Origin: Ceratobasidium sp. AG-K
Lineage: Eukaryota; Basidiomycota; Agaricomycetes; Cantharellales; Ceratobasidiaceae
NCBI GenBank assembly: GCA_037039685.1
Contig: JAWNGF010000008.1
Coordinates: forward strand, 558,001-622,000
Direction: 5' to 3'
Length of the DNA: 64,000 nt
Shown here: positions 12,488 to 23,570 of the stretch, one piece after another
Layout of the letters: each line of letters begins with the position of its first letter
How positions within the stretch are numbered: the first letter of the stretch is position 1
The notes under the pieces: model-generated
Databases searched by the model: none
Seen by the model: the letters and a program-made list of their open reading frames with translations, nothing else
Told to the model about the DNA's origin: nothing
Position numbers and translations under genes: made by a program

Positions 12488-12901
12488 TGTCCCGACTTGG
12501 GTCAATTAGGTATATAAAGGTTAAGGGGTTTGACTTAGACAAGTCTTAGAACCCAAGGAGTAGTGATAGTAAGAGGATTTGATTGAGCAAGTCCTAGTGG
12601 AGAGGAGGTCAAGCCTTGTCGTTAACTGGCTTGACCTCTGGGTTTATATACATGAGGGATCAAGGCCACGTCATCATCTATCAGTGTGGGAAAGCCGAGT
12701 ACAACCAATGATAAGCGAGATAAGAGATATGACTCGACATTCTGGAAGTTCTGGAAGCATCACCAATATCAAATGAAAAGACAAATACATCACATGATAC
12801 AAGTTTAAGCGCCAGAGGACATTTGTACCAAAAAAGGAAAGTGTTTGGAAAAAAAGATATAAAATCAGAATAAAATGTCTGAGCTTAGTCAGCTCATGAC
12901 A
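12488..12901 (-). repeat. 3' LTR of the chromovirus
   Basis: 414 bp with TG...CA-type ends (TGTC/GACA), nearly identical to 19523-19936. On the coding (minus) strand this is the downstream LTR, preceded by the polypurine tract. Confidence 0.96.
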
Positions 12902-12913
12902 TTACCCCCTCCT
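12902..12913 (-). promoter_or_regulatory. Polypurine tract of the chromovirus
   Basis: On the minus strand the bases just before the 3' LTR read AGGAGGGGGTAA. A purine run at this place primes plus-strand DNA synthesis in LTR retrotransposons. It overlaps the end of pol. Confidence 0.7.
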
Positions 12914-15900
12914 AAGGGCCTGGCGCGGTGGGGTGGAGTTTGTGAAATTTATCAACCAGTTCAGGAGCGTTCTTGAGATCTTCCTTTGATTGCCAAGAGT
13001 TGTCTGCATGAGAGTATCCTTTCCACTTGACGTAATAGTGGAGTTGACGGCGGATTTTCTTGGAATTAAGGATCTCTTCGACTTCCCACTCTTCTTCTCC
13101 TTCTTGTGTGACAATAGGGGGTGGTTGAGCGGGTTCGCGGCCGTGGGGATCAGAGTGGAATTTCTTGAGCAGCATGACATGGAAGACAGGATGAATCTTC
13201 ATTGATTTTGGTAATTCCAGTCTAAAGGCATGAGTCCCTACTTTTTCCATTACTTTGTAAGGGCCTAAAACTTTGTGGGAGAGTTTTACTGAGGGTCTGT
13301 CTGTGGAAATGTTCTGATGATTAAGCCAGACTTTATCTCCCGGGTTTATCTCTTCTGGTTCTTTGGCTCCTTTATCAAAGTAGTGTTTATAGGACTGATT
13401 TGCTAGAATGAGGGCGGCTTTGACTTCGTTGTATCCTTTCAACAGGAATTCTGCATGGGCATCAGCTTCAGGAACAGTATAGTCTGATTCTTCCCCGATG
13501 TTCATTCTAGGGTTGAAACCCTGGCAGATTTGGAAAGGGGTTTTGCCAGTGGATGCTTGGATTCCATTGTTGTAAGCAAATTCTGCCATAGGGAGCAGGG
13601 CCACCCAGTTGTTTTGCCTATGGTTGACAAAAGCCCTGATAAAGATTTCAACAACTTGGTTTGCTCGTTCTGACTGTCCGTCTGTCCTTGGATGGTAGGC
13701 TGTGCTGAAGGTAGGTTTTTACGTCCAACCGTTTGTACAGATGCCTAATGAACTTTGAGTTGAAAGTGGATCCTCTATCCGAGACTGTTGCTTTTGGGGT
13801 GCTGTGAAGTTTCCAAATGTTTGCAACAAATATATTGGCTATGTCTACTGCTGTGGCCGTTGATTTGCAAGGGAGATAGTGTGCCATCTTGGAGAACCAA
13901 TCTACCACTGTCAAGATTGTGTCATATCCTTCTGATTCTGGGAGCCCTACAATCATGTCGTAGGAGATCTCTTCCCAAGGTCTCTCAGGAATATGTAAAG
14001 GACGCAGTAGTCCTGTGGGGAGTTGGTTTGATGGTTTAACTCGAATGCATGTTTTGCAGTGTGACACATAAGAGTTGACAAATTTCTTCATGGTTGGCCA
14101 GTAGTAAGTTCTTGAGACCAATTCCAATGTTCTTGCTTGTCCAGGATGCCCAGCTGTAATATTGTCATGGCGCAATTCCAATATCAGGTTTCTGACAGTT
14201 TCATCCTTGGGGACAAAGATCTTTCCTTTGAACATTAGGAGTCCTTCTCTGTATTCCCAATCTTTGACTTTTTCTCCGTTTCTCAGCTTATTGTGGGCTT
14301 CCTCTAATCTGGGATCTTTGAGGATTGCTTCTCTGATTAGATCGTTAATCTCCTGGTCAGGGGTAATAGCCGAAATAAAAATGTCTGGTTTGAGGAGAAC
14401 TTGGTTCTCTACCCCCCCCAAAGGTTCTAGGTCATATTGCCTTGAGAGAATGTCTGCTTTTTTGTTTTGGTTTCCTGGCCTGTACAAGATTTGGAAGTTG
14501 AAGTCCACCAAGAAATTCATCCAGCGGATTTGGCGTTGGTTCAATTGTTTGGATGATGAGAAGTATTCCAAATTTTTGTGATCTGTTATCACTTGAATGG
14601 CTTTTTCCATGCCTTGAAGTAAGTGCCGCCATTCTTTGAAGGCCCTAATGATTGCCAATAGTTCTTTGTCAAAAATGTTGTAGTTTTGTTCAGCCGGATT
14701 TAGTGATTTAGAAAGAAAAGCTACAGGGTGTAATTTCCCTTCTTCATCCTTCTGAGATAAAACTGCTCCTGTGGCAAATCCCAACGCATCTGTCTCGAGG
14801 AAAAATTCCTTATTTTGATCGGGCTGCATCATTATGGGTGCTACCTTAAGAGCTTCTTTTAGTGCATTCATGGCCTCTTGTTCTTTGCTTGTCCACTGCC
14901 ACTTTTGATCCTTCTTAAGTAGGTTATATAGAGGTCTGGCTTTGCCGGCAAAATCTTGAATGAATCTTTGATAGAAATTGACAAATCCTAGGAACTCTTG
15001 AACTTGTTTGACATTCTTGGGTGCTTTCCAATTCATAGCTGCCATGACCTTTTCCTGATCCGTTTTGATTCCTTTATTGGAAATGACCAATCCTACCCAG
15101 TCCAGTTTGGTTTGGTGGAACTTGCATTTCCTCAATTTTGCAATCAACTTGTGTTCCCTTAGTCTTCTTAGCACCTCTTTCACGTGTCCTGGATGATCTT
15201 TGACTTGTTTGGAAAAAATGAAGATATCATCAATGTATACGAGTACGAAAACCCCCATAATGTCCCTGAATATAGAGTTCATTAGGGACTGGAAGCTTGA
15301 TGGAGCATTTTTGAGACCGAAGGGCATGACTTTCCATTCATACATGCCGTATTGAGTTTTGAATGCTGTTTTCCATTCATGGCCTGCTGCTATTTGGGTT
15401 TGATGGAATCCCTGTGCCAAGTCTAGAGTGGTGCCAATGACAAATCCTTCCAGGGCCCTTAACCATTGGTCCAGTAGAGGTATTCCACTTGCATTGAATT
15501 TGCATAGCGAATTCACATATCTGTAGTCAACGCAAAAGCGTAACTCTGGGTTGTTTGGATCTTCTGGATGTGGTTTTTTGACAAATAGAACCGGGGAAGC
15601 CAAAGGAGACTTAGAAATCTGAATGTGTCCCCTTCGGATAAGGGTTTCTAGTACTTTCTTCATTTCTTTGTCTTCAGCTGGGGATGTTTTGTAAATAGGG
15701 CCGTGCTTTAGTTTAGCTTCTGGTAGGAGGTCGAGCGTAATGTCAGTTGGCCTGTGAGGTGGGAGTTCTTCTAGTCTGGACTCGTCGAATACATCTGCGA
15801 ACTCTTTGTATTCCTCTGGTAATGTAGTTTCAGCTGCAATTTGGAGTGTAGATGGGATTTCTAGGCAGTTTTTTGAGCAGAATTCGCTTGTGTATGCAAT

Positions 15901-16311
15901 TGTCCTATTTTTCCAATTAATTTGTGGGTTATGTTTCTTGAGCCATGACATCCCGAGTACGATGGGGTGTCTTCCAATGTTTGTGACATGACATTCTATT
16001 TTGCTGGAATGTGTTCCCATGACAAGTTTAAATTTGGTATAGTGGGTGACTTTTCCAGACAAAACTTCTCGCCCGTCTATAACTTGCAGAGTCTTTGGTT
16101 TTTTGTGTTGGAAAAGGGGAAGGTTTGCCCCTTTTGCTAGGGAAGGGTTGATGAAACAGGAGGTTGCGCCGCAATCAAGGAGTGCTTGTCCAGAGAATTT
16201 TTTTGATCTGTTAACTGACTTAGAATCAGGAGCCATAGCTAGTGGATGAGCGGTGAAATCAAGGTATAATTGGTTTTCATTTGATATTGCCATGATTTCT
16301 AGTTCATCCAT
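12912..16311 (-). pseudogene. Chromovirus pol polyprotein with one frameshift in integrase
   Basis: Pol in two frames: 16311-13648 and 13604-12912. Retroviral-type aspartic protease (LLDCGATSCF, Asp near residue 46; Cys replaces the usual Ser/Thr after Asp), reverse transcriptase (YIDD near 358, LDLAQGFHQ), RNase H (FLETDALGFATGAVLSQ, ITDHKNLEYF), an integrase zinc finger of H2C2 type (LRHDNITAGHP...HCKTC), and catalytic Asp residues in SYDMIVG (about 784) and VSDRGSTF (about 844). Near 13720 a run of five A bases on the coding strand throws the frame just before the catalytic Glu; the other frame then continues through the rest of the integrase, LLPMAEFAYNN, and a C-terminal chromodomain (WEVEEILNSKK...YYVKWKGYS). 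The pol frame stays open upstream of its first Met across the gag stop and is -1 to gag, compatible with either frameshifting or reinitiation. The homopolymer lesion may be real or a sequencing error. Confidence 0.93.
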
Positions 16312-16346
16312 ATTACTAGCTAATATATCACCGAGTACTTGGCTCC

Positions 16347-17699
16347 TTAATAAGCCTCGGTGACGTCTTTTCCTGACTCGATGTCTGAAGAGATTTCTTC
16401 AATCTGAGCTTCAAACCCTGAGGCTGTGTTCTTGGAAGGACAGACTCTTGCTGAGTGTCCCTTGCCGCCGCAGGTGAAGCAAATCATTGGTCCCTTTCCT
16501 TTTCCATCAAGATCCATTGCATTAGGGTCTTTAGCAGGAGTGGACGATTTGGGTGTTTGAATGATAGGAGCGTTGAAGGTACTGGTTTGGGTGTCTTTTT
16601 GAATCGCTCCAAAAGGGACATTTCCTTTTGTCCCATTGTCCCAGGAGATCTGTGGAACTGGACGGCCCTTGACGTTTCTGGTAATGCTTGAGATTTTGCC
16701 GTATTGCACCCCCCCTGTAGGTTTTGACATAAAGACACAATCGTTTACATTGAATCTTTGACCCAGTGAGGTGTTTGGAGTGCTTGTGGTTGTCTTGGAA
16801 GTAGTTTGTTTCAAAGTGCTGGTTTGTGGGCTTTGCAATTTCTTTGGTGCATTAATGGCATTCATTGTGGAGTCAATTTCCAGGGCTCTTTTGCGAACTT
16901 GGTTGAATGTCCTTGTTGCTTCATGGGGTTTAAAGTTCTGTGACACCATGGCCATCTTGATTTCATCCTTAAGACCGTCATAGAAATCATCACGAAGTAC
17001 TCGATCAGTGTACCCGAGTACTGATGAATAAGTAACAAAGTCTTGTAGATAATCTTGGACAGAGTTCTTCTGGATCAATTTCTTGTATAGTTGTCTATAT
17101 CGGTCGATCTTGTGAACATTGCCAAACCTAGCTTGCATTTTGTTCCAGAATTCATCCATGTCGTGTAGCCAATTTGTTGCTCCCCTTCTTGCCATGTCTA
17201 CATCAATTCCAGGTTGCATCCATACATAGGCAGGCCCCTTGCAATAACCCATGATATAAGTGATTTTTTGTTCTGTGGTTGCTTGTGGGGATGTATGATT
17301 TATGTACAAAGTACATTGCGACTTAAACTCATCAAATTTATCTACATCTCCAGAAAATTCTTCTGGGGGATGCATTTTGAGTTTGTATCCTGGGATGGTT
17401 GTTGATGCAGTGGTGGAGGGTGTTGCACCCAGGTTTGCAAGTGACTGAGACACCGCATTCATTAATTGGTGAAGGGGTGCAATTTGTGCAGTTTGATTTT
17501 GAATTACAATGATATCTGCAATGTTATTGTCGATTCCCTGTTCTAGGGTAGAGGTGATACCATTTAAAGCATTAATATGACCGTTAATTTTTCGCACTTC
17601 ATCTATTAAGGCATTGATTGCATGTGCAACTACATCGGGTCCGGATGTTGCTGAAATTTGGGTAAATCCCCCTTGACTAGGTGATGGGGCTCTCGACAT
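16347..17699 (-). CDS. Chromovirus Gag (capsid/nucleocapsid), 450 aa
   Basis: Structural protein of the retrotransposon particle. The N-terminal 130 residues are helical and low-complexity. Residues of about 130-270 match the Retrotrans_gag capsid fold (KFDEFKSQCTLYINH, YCKGPAYVWM, YRQLYKKLIQKNSVQDYL). A basic, Thr/Ser-rich linker leads to a single CX2CX4HX4C zinc knuckle (CFTCGGKGHSARVC, about 407-420), which binds RNA. The ORF is uninterrupted and ends in VTEAY, 36 nt before the first pol Met and in the 0 frame relative to pol at -1. Intact length and the zinc knuckle make this assignment firm. Confidence 0.94.
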   Translation of the reverse strand: MSRAPSPSQGGFTQISATSGPDVVAHAINALIDEVRKINGHINALNGITSTLEQGIDNNIADIIVIQNQTAQIAPLHQLMNAVSQSLANLGATPSTTASTTIPGYKLKMHPPEEFSGDVDKFDEFKSQCTLYINHTSPQATTEQKITYIMGYCKGPAYVWMQPGIDVDMARRGATNWLHDMDEFWNKMQARFGNVHKIDRYRQLYKKLIQKNSVQDYLQDFVTYSSVLGYTDRVLRDDFYDGLKDEIKMAMVSQNFKPHEATRTFNQVRKRALEIDSTMNAINAPKKLQSPQTSTLKQTTSKTTTSTPNTSLGQRFNVNDCVFMSKPTGGVQYGKISSITRNVKGRPVPQISWDNGTKGNVPFGAIQKDTQTSTFNAPIIQTPKSSTPAKDPNAMDLDGKGKGPMICFTCGGKGHSARVCPSKNTASGFEAQIEEISSDIESGKDVTEAY

Positions 17700-17765
17700 G
17701 TTGGAGCGGGGAAAAAGGTAGATTTATTGGGATCCAAGGCCATACAAAATATCACGGATTCTTCT

Positions 17766-18535
17766 TCAAACCCTTCTGTCTTTAATGATGCGCAAACTTT
17801 TCAAAAATACCAATTCAAGATTTTCGTCTTCCAAGAACAACGCATTGATTACTCCTAGTTCGTTGTACTGTTCGTATATGTAGTTGCAATAAACATCTTC
17901 AATAAAGAGTTTTAGGGACTCTAGTCTAAGCTGTTCCCTGTGTTGTTCCTGTGTGAGTTGAGGTCTTGGTCCCACTGAAAAGGGTTGGGTGTAATGGTAT
18001 TAAGGTGATTTAGAAGGCAGTAATCCTGGTTAATAGGAATACGCACTTCTGCTGCGAGATGACAGTATTTGCCCTTGATTTTGTCTTTAAGGGTTTCGAT
18101 AGTATGCCACTGACGTTTGTTGTTGTTGATGAGGTTTTTGACCTTTCGAGTGTGTTTTTCTTGGATTTTAATAAGTTGGTCGCAATTTTCAATCAAGATG
18201 CGGGTTTGTTCTTGCAAGCGCTCGACTTCAATATTGGTGTCAGCTAGATTTATGCTTTGGACACAATCTTGATCGGCTTGTTGCTTGTTTGTGTTGTTGA
18301 GGTTAATTTCAATGAACTCGAGCCTTGAATGAAGAGATTGATAATTGGCTTCGAGTTGATTGTGGTTTTTGTCGTTTCTGGTACGTTTGACCCTTAAATC
18401 CTCTGCTTGTTTGACTTGATCTTCTTCTAGTACTTCAATTCGACTATTCAATTCGTCAACTTTGGTGTCTAGATCAAGTACAAAATCTTTTAGTCTAAAG
18501 ACTGCTTCGCAGAGGCTAAAAAATGCGGGGAACAC
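17766..18535 (-). CDS. Extra coiled-coil ORF upstream of gag in the chromovirus
   Basis: A 204-aa ORF (18535-17921) lies between the 5' LTR and gag, where Ty3/Gypsy elements usually have only leader. It is rich in Glu, Lys, Asn and Gln with heptad-like spacing (LDLDTKVDELNSRIEVLEED; VERLQEQTRILIENCDQLIK), so long coiled coils are likely. A second frame (17975-17766) overlaps its end and reads protein-like for 69 codons (EDVYCNYIYEQYNELG), suggesting that the original ORF continued and that a one-base indel near 17960 broke it. No signal peptide or membrane segment is visible, so it is not env-like. It is not a domain I recognise. Role in particle assembly or as a separate leader protein is speculation. 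Confidence 0.6.
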
Positions 18536-19522
18536 TTTTAAGGTTAATTAGTTAGTTACTAATTAGTTCCTTTTTAGTGCGTACTGATGGAAATGACAAG
18601 TTGATGTGGTTCTTGATGGATGAGAGTGTTAACTTGGGTGGTGCTCCGACCACTTGCCAGTTTTGCTTGAGAGGATCTGGCTTCCTTGAGATGTTGATTT
18701 GGATGTGAAGGGTGCTAGACGCTAATGTCGCAACCTGCTAATGCCTATGGTTGACGACCACTAATGGCCTTTGAGATGTGGAACAAGTGTGTGATAAGTC
18801 TTCTAAGACTCTATCACTAAGGTGGACGAACGCTAGTCTTGTCAGTACAAGTCACTAGCTCCTAAGTCCAAGTGGCTGCGCTAAGGGCTAAGTAGCCAAG
18901 TGCCTCTGATCACACTGCAGGGAGAGTTGACGAGGCGAAGCAAGCTGGGGATAACCATGCTTGCAAGCCAGTATATATACTCAGAAAGCAAGTGAGTCAT
19001 AGTATATACATGAGTCACATGCCTGAGTCAAAGTCCGAGTCATAAAGGGGCTGCGCAGGCCAGCCAATAGAAAACAGCATGAGTCATATGACTCATGGTG
19101 ACACATCATCCATACACCTTACTAAACAAGGGAGAGGGCGGAGAGGAGAAAAGGGGCGCTTAAGGCGCCAGAGCAAGCCACGAGTCCGCAAACAGAGACA
19201 GAGGGAGGGACGGGTCACGACAGCTAAGCTTTTGCTTTATATACTCCTTATCTGATCTTATCAGTTATCAACAGCCTTGGGCGGGCGTGATAGCAACAGT
19301 GTATAACAGAGTAAGGGTGTATTTAGCTGACTAAAGCCGCTATGACCCAAAAGAGGATAACGATTGGGTTCACTGACAGCGTATAGCGACGTGGGACTAC
19401 TGGTCTATATCAAGTATAGCTCTTCGTCCGTTGTACTATGCCCGTTTTCCCGTGTACATTCTATCTACTTGGTGGAAAAGCAGGAGCTTTAAGGCTGATG
19501 CTTTTTAAAAGGCTTGACCTAA

Positions 19523-19936
19523 TGTCCCAACTTGGGTCAATTAGGTATATAAAGGTTAAGGGGTTTGACTTAGACAAGTCTTAGAACCCAAGGAGTAGTG
19601 ATAGTAAGAGGATTTGATTGAGCAAGTCCTAGTGGAGAGGAGGTCAAGCCTTGTCGTTAACCGGCTTGACCTCTGGGTTTATATACATGAGGGATCAAGG
19701 CCACGTCATCATCTATCAGTGTGGGAAAGCCGAGTACAACCAATGATAAGCGAGATAAGAGATATGACTTGACATTCTGGAAGTTCCAGAAGCATCACCA
19801 ATATCAAATGAAAAGACAAATACATCACATGATACAAGTTTAAGCGCCAGAGGACATTTGTACCAAAAAAGGAAAGTGTTTGGAAAAAAAGATATAAAAT
19901 CAGAATAAAATGTCTGAGCTTAGTCAGCTCATGACA
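19523..19936 (-). repeat. 5' LTR of the chromovirus
   Basis: 414 bp, same ends as the left LTR. It differs from it at five sites only: one near the TGTC end, one near 19661, one in the GACTTGACATT block and two adjacent sites in AAGTTCCAGAA. As the upstream LTR on the minus strand it carries the element's promoter. Confidence 0.96.
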
Positions 19937-19941
19937 GATGT
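19937..19941. repeat. Target-site duplication, right copy (GATGT)
   Basis: Exact repeat of 12483-12487, immediately outside the right LTR. Confidence 0.95.
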
Positions 19942-22900
19942 TTGACAAGACAAAACAAGCTGGGGTTACCAGGCTTGTTGGTCCTCTATATATAATCAGA
20001 AAGCAGCCGAGTCATACAAGGTGCAGCCACACAAGTCATACAAATAAGCCAGTCAGGAGTGTCCATGTGAGTCATGCTGTATGAACAGACATGACTTGTA
20101 CAAAGCACAGCCGCGTTACACAGTGTAACAGAAATAACCACAAGAGGGTGGCAATGCGGCAAACAGAAACAGAAACAAGACACAAAGGAGGATACAGGCA
20201 GGCAAGACAACAGACAAGACAATGGAGGGAGCTGGCTCACAACAGTAACCTGCAGGTTTTGCCAACAAACCGCATGTAACCTGTGGTTTTGACCTATGGT
20301 TTTTCTGCAGGTTTGGGTTCTATAGTGCTGAATGAACAGGTAATGCATCGACCTAAAGTTAATGGCACATCCAGATTGGCAGGTCTTGTTGTTCTGAGAT
20401 TCAACTCTCTAATTGAGGATTTCTCGTCTCTGTCTATGAGGCTGAGCAAATCAAGTTGGCAGCCCACTGCTCGGATCCAGATTTGTTGTGGGACGGAGCC
20501 ACAAATGGCCACAGTGTCCATTTAGCCACCAGAATACTGGACATTAGACAATGTTTCTATTTTGCAGGCCAGGAAGGTCTAGCCGTTTGGATACAGGTGC
20601 TATGGGCATGAGGGTTAATTGGGAAATCAGATGGGGGGGGAGGGGGGATAAGTTAGAATGGCATGCTGAATGTCAAACTCTATATTAGCTCAGGTTCCAA
20701 GCCAAATGGAAGAGAGTGAGACTCACGGCAGGTTTGGCTTATGCAAGAGCGTGAGCAAGGTTATCACCAGAAATTTATTACCAACGCCTAGAGAACAGAA
20801 ACCGCACTTGTTTTAAGATCCCCAACCATACACTTGTACACACTCACCATTGGAGCTCTCTTGCTAACCAAACCGGGGGCCAAGGGACCACGGGTTGTTC
20901 CAACCCACTTCAACTCTATCAAAATCCCCACAAGCCTACTTTGGAGTATGTATGATCCTCCAGCACAATACTCAGACGCATTGGTGACCCTGTCAGTCAC
21001 AAATGGACAAATCAGAGGTGGGTGCCCAGTTTGTTCCTGGGTTGGGTTGGTCTACAAGTCAACACCAACCAAAGTTTCATGCTGTCTGTCGCTGGAAACT
21101 ACCCACAGTACAGCCAACCAAGTCTGTAACTCAATGCACCAAGGGGTTTGGGGCCTTGACAAAAGATTAGCAAATATGTTCCAAGGGCAAACAGATTGGT
21201 GTCATGAGGCAAAGTCAAGGGTCAGCTGCTACAGCATCAATGATCAACATTTGGTGGGAGGTGCTTGGGTTGGGCTTGGAGCACAACAACCATGTATCTT
21301 GACATCCTGACTGAAAATGACCTCTCCACTGAAGACCATGCTGGCGGGTGACTGGGGAATCCCAAACTAAACCACCGGTGAGTATGACCATTGAAAGAGC
21401 CAAGCAACTGCACTCACTACCTCCATAAGCCAGGGACAAGCAAGACTCGGCTGGCGGGGAATCTAGCCTGAGTATGAGAATGGGGATTGGAAAGTCAACC
21501 TGGTCACATGACTTGCGTTGTGGGACTCCACCATCAAGGATTGCGAGGTTCTTCAGTAGTAAATGAAATCCACCCTGACTCTGTCAGAAGACCTATGGCA
21601 TTGTGTCAGCAACAAACCTGCCAGTGCCTCATTTGCACACCTGAACACAACTCTGAGTCATGCTTGGACCATTCTAGTACTAACAAGGGAGCCAGAACCA
21701 TCCAGGTTGCCTTGTGTTTGAATTATACACCATAATACTACATCCAGAAGCCACTGGTGCGAGTCAAGTAGGATGCTGTCTGGTTGGGTGGCTGTAGTTG
21801 CGGTCAATATGAGCCATCCCCTTAGGCGCCATGGTTGGTCAGCAGCCACCAGGCATCAAGCGCACCATGGATGCAAACCCAACTCCCTCTACTGTCTTGT
21901 CCTGTAATGACTTGCTCATGACTCTTACCCCATAACAAGCCCTCACCAAACCTAGAGCTAAGGCAATAACTCAACAGACTCCTCGGAAACTATGGCCAAG
22001 TTATGCCTTAGCATAAATCTTTGGAGCAGTGTAGTTGACAACTTCACCTAACCCCAGTTGTTACCCATATGAATACTTGTGCTCTCCAAGCCGCAATCCC
22101 AGGTCTGTCACACTATTGGTCAAGATGTTTCTCCAAGTGTAACCCAATTACCTCCCAACCTGTCAGCAGACCATTCCGCACACTCAATCCCAAGGCCAAT
22201 CCTGAATGGCAGCCAGAGCAAGCCCCAACCGCAGGGCACCAACCAAACAAATGCATGTCAATTGACCCATGGAACGCGCTGCCATGTCTCAGCGCAACAC
22301 GACTATTGTCAGCCAATGTATCATCACACAATCAAGACATTGGACGTCAATGCTTGTTTCCAGGTTTGTTCACCATTCGAGATCAGAGCTTCCAGGCTTG
22401 AATCTGCAAGTTCTGGCTAGGTACCTCTGGAAGTGGATTCGTATTCTGATTTGCAGTCATATGTTGGTTGTAGACATGAAGTATTCTCTTAAGCAGCCAG
22501 ACTTTGGTGAAGGCAAGCTTACTCATTCTCTCATAGCCAGACTTGTATTACTGCCATGGCACCAGGGCACATTGGCAATGCCCCAGTATTTTTAATCTCC
22601 ACAGGCTGAGCATTGTGGTCGTCTGTGAAGGGGCTGCAATCCTTGTTTGTAACAGGAGCTGCTTGATTGGCATTAGCACCAAGATTGATTGGCAACTGGT
22701 GTGGTCCTTGCATGTCACTGACTTGCTGCCTCCACCACAGCCTCGCTGGATCATGTGTCTCAATCGCGGAAATTCCAGACAAAAACAGAGTCGGGACTTA
22801 TTGTCAAACACTCTCTACCATGCATGCTCAGTTCAAGTGCTCACTCTCCCAGACCTAGGGCTCAGCATTTTCCTGGTCGCTGCATTCGCACAGCACATCT

Positions 22901-23098
22901 ACCCTCCCGCAGTGGAGCAAGCCATCTGCACCCCAGAGCCCCGTAATATTTTTCAGCTATACAGATATTCTGCTTGTCACACAAGTTGAAAACTGACTGG
23001 GGTTCCATATGTCTCGGAGCACTGTGCATACAATATTGGCAATAAACCAGATGGCTCTACCCATATACTGGGGCATGCATTATACCAAGTCACACATG
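19942..23098. other. Non-genic, probably old repetitive sequence
   Basis: About 3.1 kb without a convincing coding frame. The start (19953-20020: caagctgggg, ctatatataatcagaaagc, gagtcatac) resembles 18943-19010 inside the chromovirus leader, so this may be a remnant of a related element into which the chromovirus inserted. A run of nine G lies near 20633. From 20700 to 22990 all frames are broken at short intervals and I see nothing assignable. Confidence 0.45.
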
Positions 23099-23100
23099 TA

Positions 23101-23360
23101 AAGTGACGGCCATGCGCAAGTGACAAACGTTTCCTGCACGTGACAGTTTCGCATGTGAACGGAGCACGAAACGTGCACTATCTCATCGGGAAGTAAAGAT
23201 ATCAACAATTTGGTTCGACAATCGATGCAAAGCATGTTTATGTACCTACAGATGAAATATATAAGTGAACCCGCCATCCTGTCGGGTGAACCAAGGTCTC
23301 AAAGAGTCGGCACTTTGTGTTTGCACATTTCAAACCACGCTCAGTCAGCGTCTGACCAAT
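23101..23360. repeat. Left terminal inverted repeat of the Tc1/mariner-like element
   Basis: Inverted copy of 25422-25775 with an internal gap of about 94 bp. Ends inward at CGTCTGACCAAT. Confidence 0.88.
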
Positions 23361-23570
23361 CACGGGGGTGATGGGGGTCTATAGTTGGACATAAATGGTA
23401 GGTACATAAGGGTGTTTAGATCTGGTCCATATGAATGTGTTCAGGTGTTGTCTGATGTCTTTTGAAGGTCCGGCATGCCCACTTCGCAGCCTCAGTGCCA
23501 TCTTTTCCGCTCATGTATGCATGGGTAAATCAATGTGCTCTGTGAATGTAGCTGTGTCGGTGAAGGAAAG

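Larger units (their letters stand above)
12488..19936 (-). mobile_element. Complete Ty3/Gypsy chromovirus LTR retrotransposon (7449 bp)
   Basis: Two 414-bp LTRs (12488-12901 and 19523-19936) start TGTC and end GACA, are flanked by a GATGT target duplication, and differ at five positions, all transitions (about 98.8% identity), so the insertion is recent. The coding strand is minus: the 5' LTR is on the right. From right to left come a roughly 1-kb leader, a coiled-coil ORF (18535-17766), gag (17699-16347), and pol (16311-12912) in the order protease, reverse transcriptase, RNase H, integrase, chromodomain. A purine tract (12902-12913 read on minus) abuts the 3' LTR. The bases after the 5' LTR (TTAGGTCAAGCC on minus) do not obviously match a tRNA 3' end, so the priming mode is open. 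The chromodomain marks it as a chromovirus, a group that targets heterochromatin. Confidence 0.96.

Noticed and set aside
17766..18535. The extra retrotransposon ORF as an envelope gene
   Set aside because: No signal peptide, no transmembrane helix, and the position is upstream of gag rather than downstream of pol.
12488..19936. Transition-only LTR differences as evidence of repeat-induced point mutation
   Set aside because: Only five differences; with so few, a transition-only pattern is not significant, and RIP of the ascomycete type is not expected here.
20300..22990. Several 70-158 codon frames between the chromovirus and the Tc1-like element
   Set aside because: They overlap one another on both strands, have no family resemblance and lie in what looks like old repeat sequence.
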